A stretch of 64,000 bases of DNA. Origin: Plantactinospora endophytica. Its GTDB lineage: Bacteria; Actinomycetota; Actinomycetes; Mycobacteriales; Micromonosporaceae. The DNA lies in contig NZ_BONW01000021.1 in the NCBI RefSeq assembly GCF_016862915.1, forward strand, positions 186,001 to 250,000, read 5' to 3'. The position numbers and the translations under genes are program-made. The stretch's first letter is position 1. Every line of letters starts with the position of its first letter. The notes under the pieces were generated by a model that ran no database searches, was not told where the DNA came from, and saw only the letters and a list, made by a program, of their open reading frames with translations. Below are positions 52,384 through 60,819 of the stretch, piece by piece.

Positions 52384-53556
52384 ATGACCGATTCCACCGA
52401 TCCGGACCGGCTGCACGCGGCGATGGCGGCCCGGGTCGACCGGGGTGACCTGCCCGGCCTGGTGACGGTGCTGGCCCGGGGTGGCGAGGCGCGGATCGAC
52501 CCGATCGGGACGCTGACGGTCGGCGGCACCGCCCCGATGCGCGCCGACACGATCTTTCGGATCACCTCGATGACCAAGCCGGTGCTCGGGGTGGCCACCA
52601 TGATGCTGGTCGAGGAGGGCCGGCTGGCGCTGGACGAGCCGGTCGACCGGCTGCTGCCCGAGCTGGCCGGGCGCGGCGTGCTGCGCCGGCTCGACGGCCC
52701 GCTCGACGACACCGTGCCGGCCGCCCGCCCGACCACCGTCGAGGACCTGCTGACCTTCCGGATGGGGCACGGCCTGCTCTTCGAGCCGAACTTCCAGCCT
52801 GGGTACCCGGTCGTCACCGCCGCCGACGAGTTGGGGCTGGCGATCGGGCCGCCCGACCCGCGCAGCCCGCACGATCCGGAGGAGTGGCTCCGCCAGTTCG
52901 GCACGCTGCCGCTGATGCACTCCCCCGGCGAACGCTGGCAGTACGACACCGCCGCCGAGGTGCTCGGCGTGCTGGTCGCCCGGGCCGCCGGCCGGCCGCT
53001 GCCGGAGTTCCTCGCCGACCGGATCTTTACGCCGCTGGGCATGGCCGACACCGGTTTCGTCGTGCCCGCCGGGCAGGCCGACCGGCTCGCCGGGCTCTAC
53101 GTGGGTGATCCGGAGACCGGCGCGCTAACCGAGCGGGAGGTTTCGCGGCCGGCCGAGTGGGCGACGCCACCGGCCTTCCCGTCCGGCGCCAACGGCCTGG
53201 TCTCGACCGCGCCCGACTACCTGGCCTTCGCCCGGCTGCTGCTGCACCGAGGAGTGCACCAGGGGCGACGGCTGCTGTCGGAGAAGTCGGTGGAGCTGAT
53301 GACCACCAACCAGCTCACGCCGGAGCAGATCGCCGCCGCCGGCCCGGTGCTCGACGGGTACGGCTGGGGCTACTGTCTCTCCGTCGCCGTCACCCCCGAC
53401 GAGTCGTCCCCGATCCCCGGCGGGTACGGCTGGACCGGCGGCTACGGCACCTCCTGGTTCACCGACCCACACCGGGACCTGATCGCGATCGTGCTGACCC
53501 AGACCGTCGGCTTCCTGTTCGACGGCGGGCTCGCCGAGTTCCGCACGCTCGCCTGA
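52384..53556 (+). CDS. Beta-lactamase-fold serine hydrolase (class C/PBP-like)
   Basis: A 390-residue member of the beta-lactamase/transpeptidase-like family. The catalytic SxxK is Ser62-Met-Thr-Lys65 and the YxN-position motif is YDT near residue 189, followed by GGYGTSW near the C terminus as the KTG-like element. There is no signal peptide. Relatives are esterases, D-aminopeptidases or lactonases rather than true lactamases. The leaderless promoter upstream and the convergent gene 16 bases downstream indicate a single-gene unit. The substrate is unknown. Confidence 0.9.
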   Translation: MTDSTDPDRLHAAMAARVDRGDLPGLVTVLARGGEARIDPIGTLTVGGTAPMRADTIFRITSMTKPVLGVATMMLVEEGRLALDEPVDRLLPELAGRGVLRRLDGPLDDTVPAARPTTVEDLLTFRMGHGLLFEPNFQPGYPVVTAADELGLAIGPPDPRSPHDPEEWLRQFGTLPLMHSPGERWQYDTAAEVLGVLVARAAGRPLPEFLADRIFTPLGMADTGFVVPAGQADRLAGLYVGDPETGALTEREVSRPAEWATPPAFPSGANGLVSTAPDYLAFARLLLHRGVHQGRRLLSEKSVELMTTNQLTPEQIAAAGPVLDGYGWGYCLSVAVTPDESSPIPGGYGWTGGYGTSWFTDPHRDLIAIVLTQTVGFLFDGGLAEFRTLA

Positions 53557-53572
53557 GCAGGTCCCCGACTAC

Positions 53573-53935
53573 TCAACCTGCCCGCTGCTCGATGCTCTCG
53601 AAGATGTCGGCGTCGGTCTCCCGCTGCCACGTTGGCAGGTCCGCCCAGTCCGCCACGTACGCCGGCTTCGGGTCGGGGAAGTGTCTGAAGATCTGGCCGA
53701 TCCAGCAGAGCGCCACGAACCGACCCTTCTGCTCCCGGCTGAGCCTCGCGGTACGCCCGTCCGTGGCGGTGACGAAGGCCCGCACCTGCTCCTCGACCGC
53801 CGCCGCGCTGGCCCGCTCCCAGTCGGGGGTCTCCGCCCACGGCGCGACGTACCCCGGCTTCGGCTCACCCGGATAGTGCCGGTGGACACCGGCGATCCAC
53901 GCCTCCCGGAAAGCCCGCCCCGGCTCGTCTGGCAT
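53573..53935 (-). CDS. Small duplicated-domain protein, unknown function
   Basis: A 120-residue acidic protein built from two similar units: residues 17-51 (HRHYPGEPKPGYVAPWAETPDW) and 82-117 (FRHFPDPKPAYVADWADLPTW), each ending in a helix (ASAAAVEEQ / TDADIFESIE). The W..LP.W.RE pattern resembles small RyR-like modules common in actinobacteria and their phages, but I cannot assign a function. It starts 30 bases after the XRE regulator stop and is probably co-transcribed with it. Confidence 0.75.
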   Translation of the reverse strand: MPDEPGRAFREAWIAGVHRHYPGEPKPGYVAPWAETPDWERASAAAVEEQVRAFVTATDGRTARLSREQKGRFVALCWIGQIFRHFPDPKPAYVADWADLPTWQRETDADIFESIEQRAG

Positions 53936-53965
53936 CCGCTGCTCCCTCCTGTCGGTCCCCTCGGG

Positions 53966-55486
53966 TCACGCCCGGTCCGCCTCGGGGTCCGCGAACTGGC
54001 GGATCTCACGGTCGATCCGACCGACATGTCGGTCGATGGTGAATGGTCCCAACTGTCTCCGCAGCCCCTGGAGCCTACGGGTGAGGACACCTGATCCCGT
54101 CTGCCTGGCGACGACGAGCGCCGCGTCCGCGTACATGACCAGGCGGTCAGGGTCCCGGAGCTGCACCCCGACCTGGGCGAGATCGACGAGTACGCCGCCG
54201 TGCCGGCGAAGGGAGAGATCCTTGTCGAGGGCTTCCAGGAGAGCGGGCTCCGCGAGGTGCGGCCGGTGGAGCTGGGTGTAACAGGTGCCCCGTTGCTCCG
54301 CCAGGCGCGAGCCGTCGAACCGGAGCCACCCGCCGTTCTGGAACTGGCCGCCCAGTCCGGCCACCCGATCCGCCCGGTCGAGAGCACGCGCGCACGAGTC
54401 CAGATCGCCGACGCCAGCGGCGGCTTCCGCGACGACGGCGTCGATCCAGTACCTCGTGGAGAGCGCCGCGTCACCGCGCGCCGCCAACCGTCCGGCGCCG
54501 TCCAACAGCGGAAGAGCGTTCGCAGGCTGTCGCTCGTAGACGCTGATGAAGGCGTGCCTGGTCATGGCACAGGCCCACAGGTCGAAATCGGTCGCCTCCC
54601 GACCGGCGACGGCCGCCGAGACATAGCAGTTCGCGGCGTCGACATAGTGATTGCCGTCGAACAGCACTTCCCCGGCAAGTTGGAGAAGCTCGCTACTCAG
54701 CGCGGAAAGGCGGATGCGGGTCGCGGTACCGCGCGCTTCCCGCAACGCACGGAACAAGGTGTCGAGCTGGCGCGAAACGAGCGGCAGGACGGTGCTCTTG
54801 CGCTTTGCCGAGATGAAGGCCGTCCACAGTTGACGATTCACCGACCCGTACGCGTCCAGGGCCGCCGCGTCGAGCCGTCGCGGTTCGGCACCGACGTACT
54901 CCAGCCGGTCCAGGTCGAGCCGATCCTCCAGGCCAGCCGCCGTCAGAGCCGGTGCCGCAAGGCTCAGCAGGCGCAGTAGTTCGCGGCGGTGCATATCCTC
55001 GACCCCCGGTGATGTCTCACGGGCATGGTCCTTACCATCCCCACTTCCGCCTGCCTCGGAATGGCACCCGAACTGCGCGTCGGCCGCACCGCGAACAGGC
55101 TGCTCCGGCAGCTTGAACCAGAGTAGGCCGGCCGGGATGCCGAGTGTCCTCGCCCACTGCACGAGCCTGTCCAGGTCCTTTATCGCAGGCCCACCCTCGA
55201 TTCGGCTCAACTGTGCCTGGGTGATACCCACCCAGCCGGCGACGATCTCCTGTCGAATGGTGCGACCGTGGAAGCGATGATGCCGATAGGCGGCGACGAC
55301 CTGCCCCATGTGCCAGGTCGCGAGGGCGTCCCGCATCTCGTCCGTGTCCCAGAAGTTGGCGGGTACGTCCGGCGGGCCGGCCGCGAGACCACGTGTCTTC
55401 GACTGGCAGGCCGCGCACCGGTGCTGCTGGTTGTCTCGGGCCAGCCGCGTCCCACACCGGCAGTAGCGCACGGTCCGGTTGGTCAT
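53966..55486 (-). CDS. XRE-type regulator with zinc-ribbon-like N terminus and TPR-like C terminus
   Basis: A 506-residue protein. Cys9, Cys11, Cys24 and Cys27 (CRC...CAAC) form a likely zinc ribbon. An XRE HTH lies at about 76-98 (WVGITQAQLSRIEGG). The C-terminal 300 residues are helical and repeat-rich (tetratricopeptide-like), as in large actinobacterial XRE regulators that bind peptides or small ligands. It is divergent from a DUF6907 gene and followed by a small duplicated-domain gene. Such regulators control development or secondary metabolism in streptomycetes; the role here is unknown. Confidence 0.87.
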   Translation of the reverse strand: MTNRTVRYCRCGTRLARDNQQHRCAACQSKTRGLAAGPPDVPANFWDTDEMRDALATWHMGQVVAAYRHHRFHGRTIRQEIVAGWVGITQAQLSRIEGGPAIKDLDRLVQWARTLGIPAGLLWFKLPEQPVRGAADAQFGCHSEAGGSGDGKDHARETSPGVEDMHRRELLRLLSLAAPALTAAGLEDRLDLDRLEYVGAEPRRLDAAALDAYGSVNRQLWTAFISAKRKSTVLPLVSRQLDTLFRALREARGTATRIRLSALSSELLQLAGEVLFDGNHYVDAANCYVSAAVAGREATDFDLWACAMTRHAFISVYERQPANALPLLDGAGRLAARGDAALSTRYWIDAVVAEAAAGVGDLDSCARALDRADRVAGLGGQFQNGGWLRFDGSRLAEQRGTCYTQLHRPHLAEPALLEALDKDLSLRRHGGVLVDLAQVGVQLRDPDRLVMYADAALVVARQTGSGVLTRRLQGLRRQLGPFTIDRHVGRIDREIRQFADPEADRA

Positions 55487-55702
55487 GGCTCTGCCCGACT
55501 CATCGTGGACGTGACCTCTTCACATCTACGGACGGCCTATCACTCTACGTGCATACAGCGATGCCGCCCATACATGTCACGCATACTCCGCTCGACACAG
55601 GACCGCCCGTCGCCAGGGCGCACCCTCGAAGGCACACATCGCCTGGCCAGCCGCACCGACCCGGGTCGGGCGGGCGGATGGCCCGAACGAGATGGAGGAG
55701 AC

Positions 55703-56122
55703 GTGACCACCGACTCCGTGCCACATCCGCCCTGGTGTTCGGCGCCCTGCCCGGTCACCCCGGCCAACCCGACCGGTTCGCACATGTCCCGCCTGCACAC
55801 CGTCGAACCCGTGGGTTCCGAGCCGCTCCGGCTCGCCGCGTTCGTCACCGGTCCGGGTCTGCCGAAGGGTACGCCCGCCACCGTCCTGGTGGAGGCCTAC
55901 GACGACGCCGACGACCCGGACGAGCCGTACGCGGTACTCGTGCTGTCGCCGCGCCAGGCGGGCGGCCTGGCCGACGGGCTGCGCTCACTGGCCGGAATCA
56001 CGCACACCGGTCGTACCGAACCGCGGGCGACCGATGGCCTGGCCCCGCCACCGGCACCAGAACCAGCACCGGTGGCCCGACGTTCCCTCACCATGGACGC
56101 GACCGTCCCCTCGGCGCCCTGA
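55703..56122 (+). CDS. DUF6907-like small protein
   Basis: A 139-residue protein starting VPHPPWCSAPCPVTPANPTGSHMSRLHTVEP, whose Cys-x3-Cys and His pattern matches DUF6907 proteins found beside actinobacterial XRE regulators (sequence described in pieces). The middle (VEAYDDADDPDEPYAVLVLSP) and a helix AGGLADGLRSL complete the domain; the tail is Pro/Ala-rich. GTG start after GGAGGAG. It faces the XRE gene across a 216-base AT-richer gap with three CATAC motifs (55553, 55569, 55582). Function unknown. Confidence 0.78.
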   Translation: MTTDSVPHPPWCSAPCPVTPANPTGSHMSRLHTVEPVGSEPLRLAAFVTGPGLPKGTPATVLVEAYDDADDPDEPYAVLVLSPRQAGGLADGLRSLAGITHTGRTEPRATDGLAPPPAPEPAPVARRSLTMDATVPSAP

Positions 56123-56137
56123 ACCTCGCCGCAACGG

Positions 56138-56185
56138 GATGGGGGCGGCGACGCACGGGTCCTTCCGTGCGCCGCCGCCCCCATC
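56138..56185. terminator. Bidirectional hairpin with 20 of 21 base pairs
   Basis: Arms 56138-56158 and 56165-56185 pair with a single A-C mismatch around a GTCCTT loop, between two convergent genes. Confidence 0.85.
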
Positions 56186-56198
56186 TTGAGTCGGTCGG

Positions 56199-57110
56199 TC
56201 AGTTCGGGCTGAGGTAGCTGTGCAGCACGGTCGGCCGGTAGCCGATCGCCCAGACCTCGCTGTTCTTCGCGGCGAAGCCGGCGGCGTCCCAGCCGAAGAT
56301 GATCGGCCGGCCGTCGTTGCCCGGCTCCCAGATCGCGTCGTAGCGGAGCGCGCCGGTGTTGGTCAGGTAGCTGCTCAGGTACTTCATCCGGTAGCCGCTG
56401 GCCCAGTGGTTGCCGTTCGCCTGCGCCAGTTCGTCCCAGGTCCCGCCGAGCAGGGTGGGTCGGGCGTCGGTGCCCGGCATCCAGATCCCGACGTAGCGGA
56501 CGTCGGCGCTGAGCGGCGGGTTCTGCGGCACACCGGTCACCTGGACCAGCCGGTAGCCCTGGGCGCGCATCTTGGCGTCCTCGGCCAGCAGGCTGTCCCG
56601 GGTCCAGTCGACGACGTACCGCCGACCGTCGGTGCCCGGCTTGAAGATGGCGTCGTAGCGGAAGCTGCCACCGTGCGGGTAGCGGTTGATCCGCCACGGC
56701 CGCAGCCCCTGGCTCCAGTACGCGCCGACCTGGGCGAAGAACTGCTGCTCGGTCCAGCCGATCAGGACCGGGCTCGGACCGCTGCCCGGCTTCCAGATCG
56801 CGTTGTACCGCAGTTCCCCGTTCGCGCCCTTGACCATGGTCAGCGAGTCGATCCGCCAGCCCTGGTTGAACAGCTCACCGTTGTGGTGGAGCAGGTCCTG
56901 GGCCGCCCAGGTGTGCACCCAGGCCCGGTTGTCGCCGCCCGGTTCCCAGATCGCGTTGAACCGGACGACGGACGCCTGGGTCGAGACCCGGTCCGCCGGT
57001 TCGGCCGCTGCCGGCGCCACCGTCCCGGCGACGAGTGCCGCCACGGTCAGCAGTACGCCGAGCGCCACCGGAAGCAGCCGACGTCTCCGCCGGGTGAAGT
57101 TGCCGATCAT
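56199..57110 (-). CDS. Secreted tandem-repeat protein (BTRD1-like)
   Basis: A 303-residue exported protein. A signal peptide with a basic start (FTRRRRRLLPVALGVLL) ends near Ala36. The mature part is five repeats of about 50 residues beginning R50-FNAIWEPG, R101-YNAIWKPG, R151-YDAIFKPG, R205-YVGIWMPG and R256-YDAIWEPG, each with a W.......F helix-like part and G..... end. This matches the bacterial tandem repeat domain seen in secreted hydrolase-associated proteins; no catalytic domain is present. GGGAGG precedes the ATG. It lies downstream of a two-component system, separated by tandem hairpins. Function unknown. Confidence 0.82.
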   Translation of the reverse strand: MIGNFTRRRRRLLPVALGVLLTVAALVAGTVAPAAAEPADRVSTQASVVRFNAIWEPGGDNRAWVHTWAAQDLLHHNGELFNQGWRIDSLTMVKGANGELRYNAIWKPGSGPSPVLIGWTEQQFFAQVGAYWSQGLRPWRINRYPHGGSFRYDAIFKPGTDGRRYVVDWTRDSLLAEDAKMRAQGYRLVQVTGVPQNPPLSADVRYVGIWMPGTDARPTLLGGTWDELAQANGNHWASGYRMKYLSSYLTNTGALRYDAIWEPGNDGRPIIFGWDAAGFAAKNSEVWAIGYRPTVLHSYLSPN

Positions 57111-57244
57111 GTTCGTGTCCCTCCCGCTGCTGCTGCGGGACCGCCGTCGGACCCGCTGTTTCGAGGTGTAGTCGGCGGAAGGTTGTCCGGCTTCGATGCG
57201 CCGCCCCGGACAATCAACTCCGGACGGCGCCACGATCGGTGGGC

Positions 57245-57331
57245 AGCAGCGGCGGACCACGGCCGCTGAAACTCCGGACGGCGTCCCGGCCGGCATGGAG
57301 CAGCGGCGGACCACGGCCGCTGGAACTCCGG
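57245..57331 (-). terminator. Two tandem terminator-like hairpins in a 33-bp direct repeat
   Basis: A 33-base sequence occurs at 57245-57277 and 57299-57331 with one mismatch. Each holds CAGCGGC/GCCGCTG arms with an 8-base loop. The second copy starts directly after the histidine-kinase stop on the minus strand. Confidence 0.7.
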
Positions 57332-58555
57332 TCAGCGGGCGGCCGGCAGGGTGACGGTGACGACCAGGCCGCCGCCGTCGCGGGGTTCGGCCGCCACCGT
57401 CCCGCCGTGTGCCCGGGCCACCGCCCGGACGATCGACAGCCCGAGTCCGGCACCGGCCGGGTTGGTGGCGAGCCGGTCGCCGCCGAGCCGCCGAAACGGT
57501 TCGAACAGGCTCGGGATCTCGTACCTGGGCACCACCGGCCCACTGTTCTCCACCCGTACCCGCACCGTGCCGGCCGGGCCGGAACCGCTGCTGACCCGTA
57601 CCCAGCCGTGCTCGGCGACGTTGTGCCGTACGCCGTTCTCGACCAGGTTCTGCACCAGCCGTTCGAGCAGTACCGAACTGCCGGTGGTGGCCGCCTCGGC
57701 CGGCTCGGCGCGTACCCCGACCGGCCCCGGCGGCAACTGCCCGACCACGTGCTCCACCACGTCCGCCAGGTCCACATAGGATCGCTCGGCCACCTCGCCC
57801 TCCGACCGGGCCAGCAGCAGTAGTCCGTCGATCAACCGCTCGTGCCGGGCGTTGACGGCCAGCAGCGTGCTGCCGAGTTGACGCAGTTCGGGCGAGGCCG
57901 AGCCGGGGTCGACCATCACCTCCAGCAGGGTCCGGTTCAGGGTCAACGGGGTACGCAGCTCGTGCGACGCGTTGCCGATGAACCGCCGCTGACTGTCGAA
58001 CGCCTGGTCCAGCCGGGCCAGCATCAGGTCGAAGGTGTCGGCGAGTTCCCTGATCTCGTCCGGCGGCCCGGTCAGCGCGATCCGCTCGTGCAGGCCACGG
58101 TCGGCGTCCGGGGCACCGGCGATCCGCCGGGCGGTCTCGGTCACCCGGTGCAGCGGCTGGAGCAGCCGGCCGGCGATCAGCCAGCCGAAGGCGGTCGCGG
58201 CGACCCCGACCACGACCAGCGCGATCCCGCCCTGGGTGAGCAGCGCCTCCAGGGCGTCCTGCCGGGCCAGCGCCGCCGCCCTGGTCACCTGCTCGACCTC
58301 GGTCGGCGACGGCAGCCCGGCCTCGCCGCCGAGCGCCGCACCGGTGGCGCCGTCGACCGCCGGCGGTGCTGTCGACGGGCCGTCGGGGACCGGCCCGGAC
58401 CGGCTGACCGTGAAGGTGGAGTTCTGCGGCAGCCGCTGCGACATCAGGGCGTACGTCACGCCGAGCAGGAGCAGGCCGGCGAGCAGGAACAGTCCGCCGT
58501 AGACCAGGGTCAGCCGGCCTCGGATCGTCAGCCTGGCCGGCGAGAGACGCCTCAC
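57332..58555 (-). CDS. Two-component sensor histidine kinase
   Basis: A 407-residue membrane kinase. Two membrane segments (about residues 17-37 and 109-128) flank an extracytoplasmic sensor of about 70 residues rich in Pro, Gly and Ser. HAMP follows, then the phosphoacceptor His198 in NASHELRTPLTLNRTL, the N-box LVQNLVENGVRHN, and the G1/G2 boxes in a slightly divergent SSGSGPAG...GAGLGLSIV. The GTG start overlaps the response-regulator stop as GTGA. It is paired with the OmpR-type regulator upstream; signal unknown. Confidence 0.93.
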   Translation of the reverse strand: MRRLSPARLTIRGRLTLVYGGLFLLAGLLLLGVTYALMSQRLPQNSTFTVSRSGPVPDGPSTAPPAVDGATGAALGGEAGLPSPTEVEQVTRAAALARQDALEALLTQGGIALVVVGVAATAFGWLIAGRLLQPLHRVTETARRIAGAPDADRGLHERIALTGPPDEIRELADTFDLMLARLDQAFDSQRRFIGNASHELRTPLTLNRTLLEVMVDPGSASPELRQLGSTLLAVNARHERLIDGLLLLARSEGEVAERSYVDLADVVEHVVGQLPPGPVGVRAEPAEAATTGSSVLLERLVQNLVENGVRHNVAEHGWVRVSSGSGPAGTVRVRVENSGPVVPRYEIPSLFEPFRRLGGDRLATNPAGAGLGLSIVRAVARAHGGTVAAEPRDGGGLVVTVTLPAAR

Positions 58556-59208
58556 GGGATCCGGTACCCCACTCCCGGCTCGGTGAGCACGATCGGTGGG
58601 TCGCCGAGTTTGCGGCGCAGCTTCAGGACCGCCATCCGTACCGCGTGGGTGAACGGGTCGGCGTGCTCGTCCCACGCCTTCTCCAGCAGCCGCTCGGCGG
58701 AGACCGCGGCACCGTCGGCCCGGAGCAGCTCGGCGAGGACCGCGAACTCCTTGCGGGACAGCGGGACGTACCTGCCGTTCCGGTAGACCTCGCGGCGGTG
58801 CGGGTCGAGGCGTACCCCGGCACGTTCCAGCACCGGCGGCGCGGCCGACCGGGACCGGCGGCCCAGCGCCGTCACCCGGGCGGCCAGTTCCCGGAACGCG
58901 AACGGCTTCGGCAGGTAGTCGTCGGCGCCCAGGGACAGTCCGGTGACCCGGTCGTCGATCTCGGCGGCGGCGGTCAGCATCAGCACCCGGACCGGCGAGC
59001 CGTGCCGGACGATCGCCCGGCACACCTCGTCACCGTGTACCACCGGCAGGTCGCGGTCGAGCACCACCACGTCGTAGTCGTGTACGCCGACCCGTTCGAG
59101 CGCGGCACCGCCGTCGTACGCCACGTCGACCGCGTGGGCAGCCCGGCGCAGCCCCTGGGCCACCGTGTCGGCGAGCAGTCGTTCGTCCTCGACCAGCAGG
59201 ATCCGCAT
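58552..59208 (-). CDS. OmpR-family response regulator
   Basis: A 218-residue regulator: a receiver domain with MRILLVEDERLLAD, phosphoacceptor Asp51 in VVVLDRDLP, Thr in MLTAAAE and Lys in YLPKPF, followed by a winged-helix DNA-binding domain (YVPLSRKEFAVLAELLRADG, VGYRIP). ATG 59208 gives the normal receiver start; an upstream in-frame ATG adds 13 non-conserved residues. It is divergent from a lipoprotein gene with a dyad between them, so it probably controls that gene. Confidence 0.94.
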   Translation of the reverse strand: MRILLVEDERLLADTVAQGLRRAAHAVDVAYDGGAALERVGVHDYDVVVLDRDLPVVHGDEVCRAIVRHGSPVRVLMLTAAAEIDDRVTGLSLGADDYLPKPFAFRELAARVTALGRRSRSAAPPVLERAGVRLDPHRREVYRNGRYVPLSRKEFAVLAELLRADGAAVSAERLLEKAWDEHADPFTHAVRMAVLKLRRKLGDPPIVLTEPGVGYRIP

Positions 59209-59249
59209 CCGCCCATGCTGACCCGTACCGGGTAACCGCGGCGTCAACG

Positions 59250-59271
59250 CTTTCCGTGACGGCCGGGAAAG
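59250..59271. promoter_or_regulatory. Dyad CTTTCC-N10-GGAAAG between regulator and lipoprotein
   Basis: A perfect 6-bp inverted repeat with one-turn centre spacing in the divergent gap. OmpR-type regulators often bind such spaced half-sites; binding is inferred. Confidence 0.4.
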
Positions 59272-59336
59272 GCGGCACCGGCTCTACTTCGCGGTACGGC
59301 CGGCGCCGGGCCGGCCCGAACGGAGGTGGTACGACG

Positions 59337-59900
59337 ATGCGGACCAGGATCGGCCTGCTGCTGGCCCTGCTGCTGGTGACCGGCGCGGCCGGCTGTGGCG
59401 GGACCGACCGGGAGCCGGGGATCGCCACGGCCGGCGGTCGGACCGCGAGCGCGGATGCCGGCGGCGGACCGGCCCCGGTGGACGAGGCGGACCGGGCCCG
59501 CCGGTTCGGCCAGTGCATGCGGGAGAACGGCGTACCGAACTTCCCCGACCCGGAGATCGAGGGCGGGGCGATCCGGATGCGGGCACCGGAGGGCGCGGAC
59601 GAGGCGAAGTTGAAGGCGGCCCAGCAGAAGTGCCAGGAGTACCTGCCGAACGGGGGCGAGCCGCCGAAACTGGACCCGCAGGCGCAGCAGCGGATGCGGG
59701 AGTACGCCCGGTGCATGCGGGAGAACGGCGTACCGGGGTTCCCCGATCCCGAGGCCGACGGCGGGATCCGGATCCAGGGCGGGCCGGGCCTCGATCCGCA
59801 GTCGGAGGACTTCAAGGCCGCCGAGCGGGCGTGCGCGGGACATCGACCGACGCCGCCGGGCGGCTCGACGGCGGGCCCCCGGACCGACAGCCAGGGCTGA
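59337..59900 (+). CDS. Lipoprotein with a duplicated CMRENGVP domain
   Basis: A 187-residue exported protein with lipobox TGAAGC (Cys20). Two homologous units follow: CMRENGVPNFPDPEIEGG (about residues 59-76) and CMRENGVPGFPDPEADGG (about 122-139), each with a later helix (ADEAKLKAAQQKC / EDFKAAERAC). Each unit has a CMR...C pair. Similar lipoproteins sit next to efflux or two-component genes in actinobacteria; function unknown. GGAGGTGG precedes the ATG. Divergent from the response regulator. Confidence 0.83.
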   Translation: MRTRIGLLLALLLVTGAAGCGGTDREPGIATAGGRTASADAGGGPAPVDEADRARRFGQCMRENGVPNFPDPEIEGGAIRMRAPEGADEAKLKAAQQKCQEYLPNGGEPPKLDPQAQQRMREYARCMRENGVPGFPDPEADGGIRIQGGPGLDPQSEDFKAAERACAGHRPTPPGGSTAGPRTDSQG

Positions 59901-59987
59901 CCGCCGCACCCCGGTTCGCCGAGGCGGCGTCCGCCGGGCTCGGCGAACCGGTGCCACCGGTCGCGTCGGGCGGGACAATGACTGGTC

Positions 59988-60431
59988 ATGGAGCAACGCG
60001 TGCACTTCGTCACCGTCGCCACCCGGGACCTCGACCGGGCCCGCGACTTCTACGTCGACGGGCTGGGCTGGATCCCGACGCTGGACGTACCCGAGGAGAT
60101 CCTCTTCTTTCAGGTGGCTCCCGGGCTGGTGCTCGGGCTCTTCGAGGCGGAGGCGTTCGCCGCCGACCTCGGTGCCGGAACGCCGGTGCTGCCCGCCCCC
60201 ACCGGTTTCACGTTGTCGCACAACGTGTCGAGCCCGGCGGAGGTCGATCGGGTACTGGCGCAGGCGGCTGCCGCCGGGGCGACGCTGGTCAAGCCGGGTC
60301 AGTCGGCCGCGTTCGGCGGCTACCACGGCCACTTCTCGGATCCGAACGAACTGCTCTGGGAGGTGGCGTACAACCCGGGCTGGCAGGTCGCGGAGGACGG
60401 TCGGGTGTCGCTCGCCCCGGTCGAGGAGTAG
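59988..60431 (+). CDS. VOC (glyoxalase/bleomycin-resistance) family protein
   Basis: A 147-residue protein with the paired beta-alpha-beta-beta-beta modules of the VOC superfamily: HFVTVATRDLDRARDFYVDGLGW opens module 1, and the second module ends GGYHGHFSDPNELLWEVAYNP, a common metal/ligand strand. Members include lyases, dioxygenases and drug-binding proteins. The metal ligands are not all obvious, so a specific activity cannot be named. Stands alone, followed by a GC-rich hairpin. Confidence 0.88.
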   Translation: MEQRVHFVTVATRDLDRARDFYVDGLGWIPTLDVPEEILFFQVAPGLVLGLFEAEAFAADLGAGTPVLPAPTGFTLSHNVSSPAEVDRVLAQAAAAGATLVKPGQSAAFGGYHGHFSDPNELLWEVAYNPGWQVAEDGRVSLAPVEE

Positions 60432-60528
60432 GCCGGCGGTTGGCGTACCGCTGCCTGACCGCCACGACGTCGTGCCGGAGGTCGGCCGGCCAGCAGGTCT
60501 GGTGCGGAATTCGGCCGGGAACGAGGGC

Positions 60529-60556
60529 GCGGGGGGCCCGGGACAGGGCCCCCCGC
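60529..60556 (+). terminator. Perfect 11-bp GC-only hairpin
   Basis: GCGGGGGGCCC (60529-60539) pairs with GGGCCCCCCGC (60546-60556) around GGGACA, about 100 bases after the VOC stop. The surrounding 60432-60758 sequence holds no supported gene. Confidence 0.6.
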
Positions 60557-60758
60557 AGGGAAGGGACGGCCGGCTGTGCGCAACAGCCGGGAAGACCGCT
60601 CCATCCGGTACGGGCCTCTCGCGGCGGCCTCGACCGGGCCGGTCTTCCTGGACGCGACTGGCATCACGTCCACCCTGTCCAACGAGCGCGCCCGCCCGAC
60701 GGTAACGGCACAAACCAGGCGATCTTGGACGCCGGGGCGAGGGCTTACCGGGTGGATG

Positions 60759-60800
60759 TTGACGACTTGTCGTCGCGGGAGAACGACGACAAGTCGTCAA
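60759..60800 (-). terminator. Perfect 16-bp hairpin after icd, with self-complementary arms
   Basis: TTGACGACTTGTCGTC (60759-60774) pairs exactly with its reverse complement (60785-60800) across a 10-base loop, 19 bases after the icd stop. Each arm also contains GACGAC/GTCGTC and can fold on itself. Confidence 0.75.
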
Positions 60801-60819
60801 GATCGGCCGAGGGGCACCG

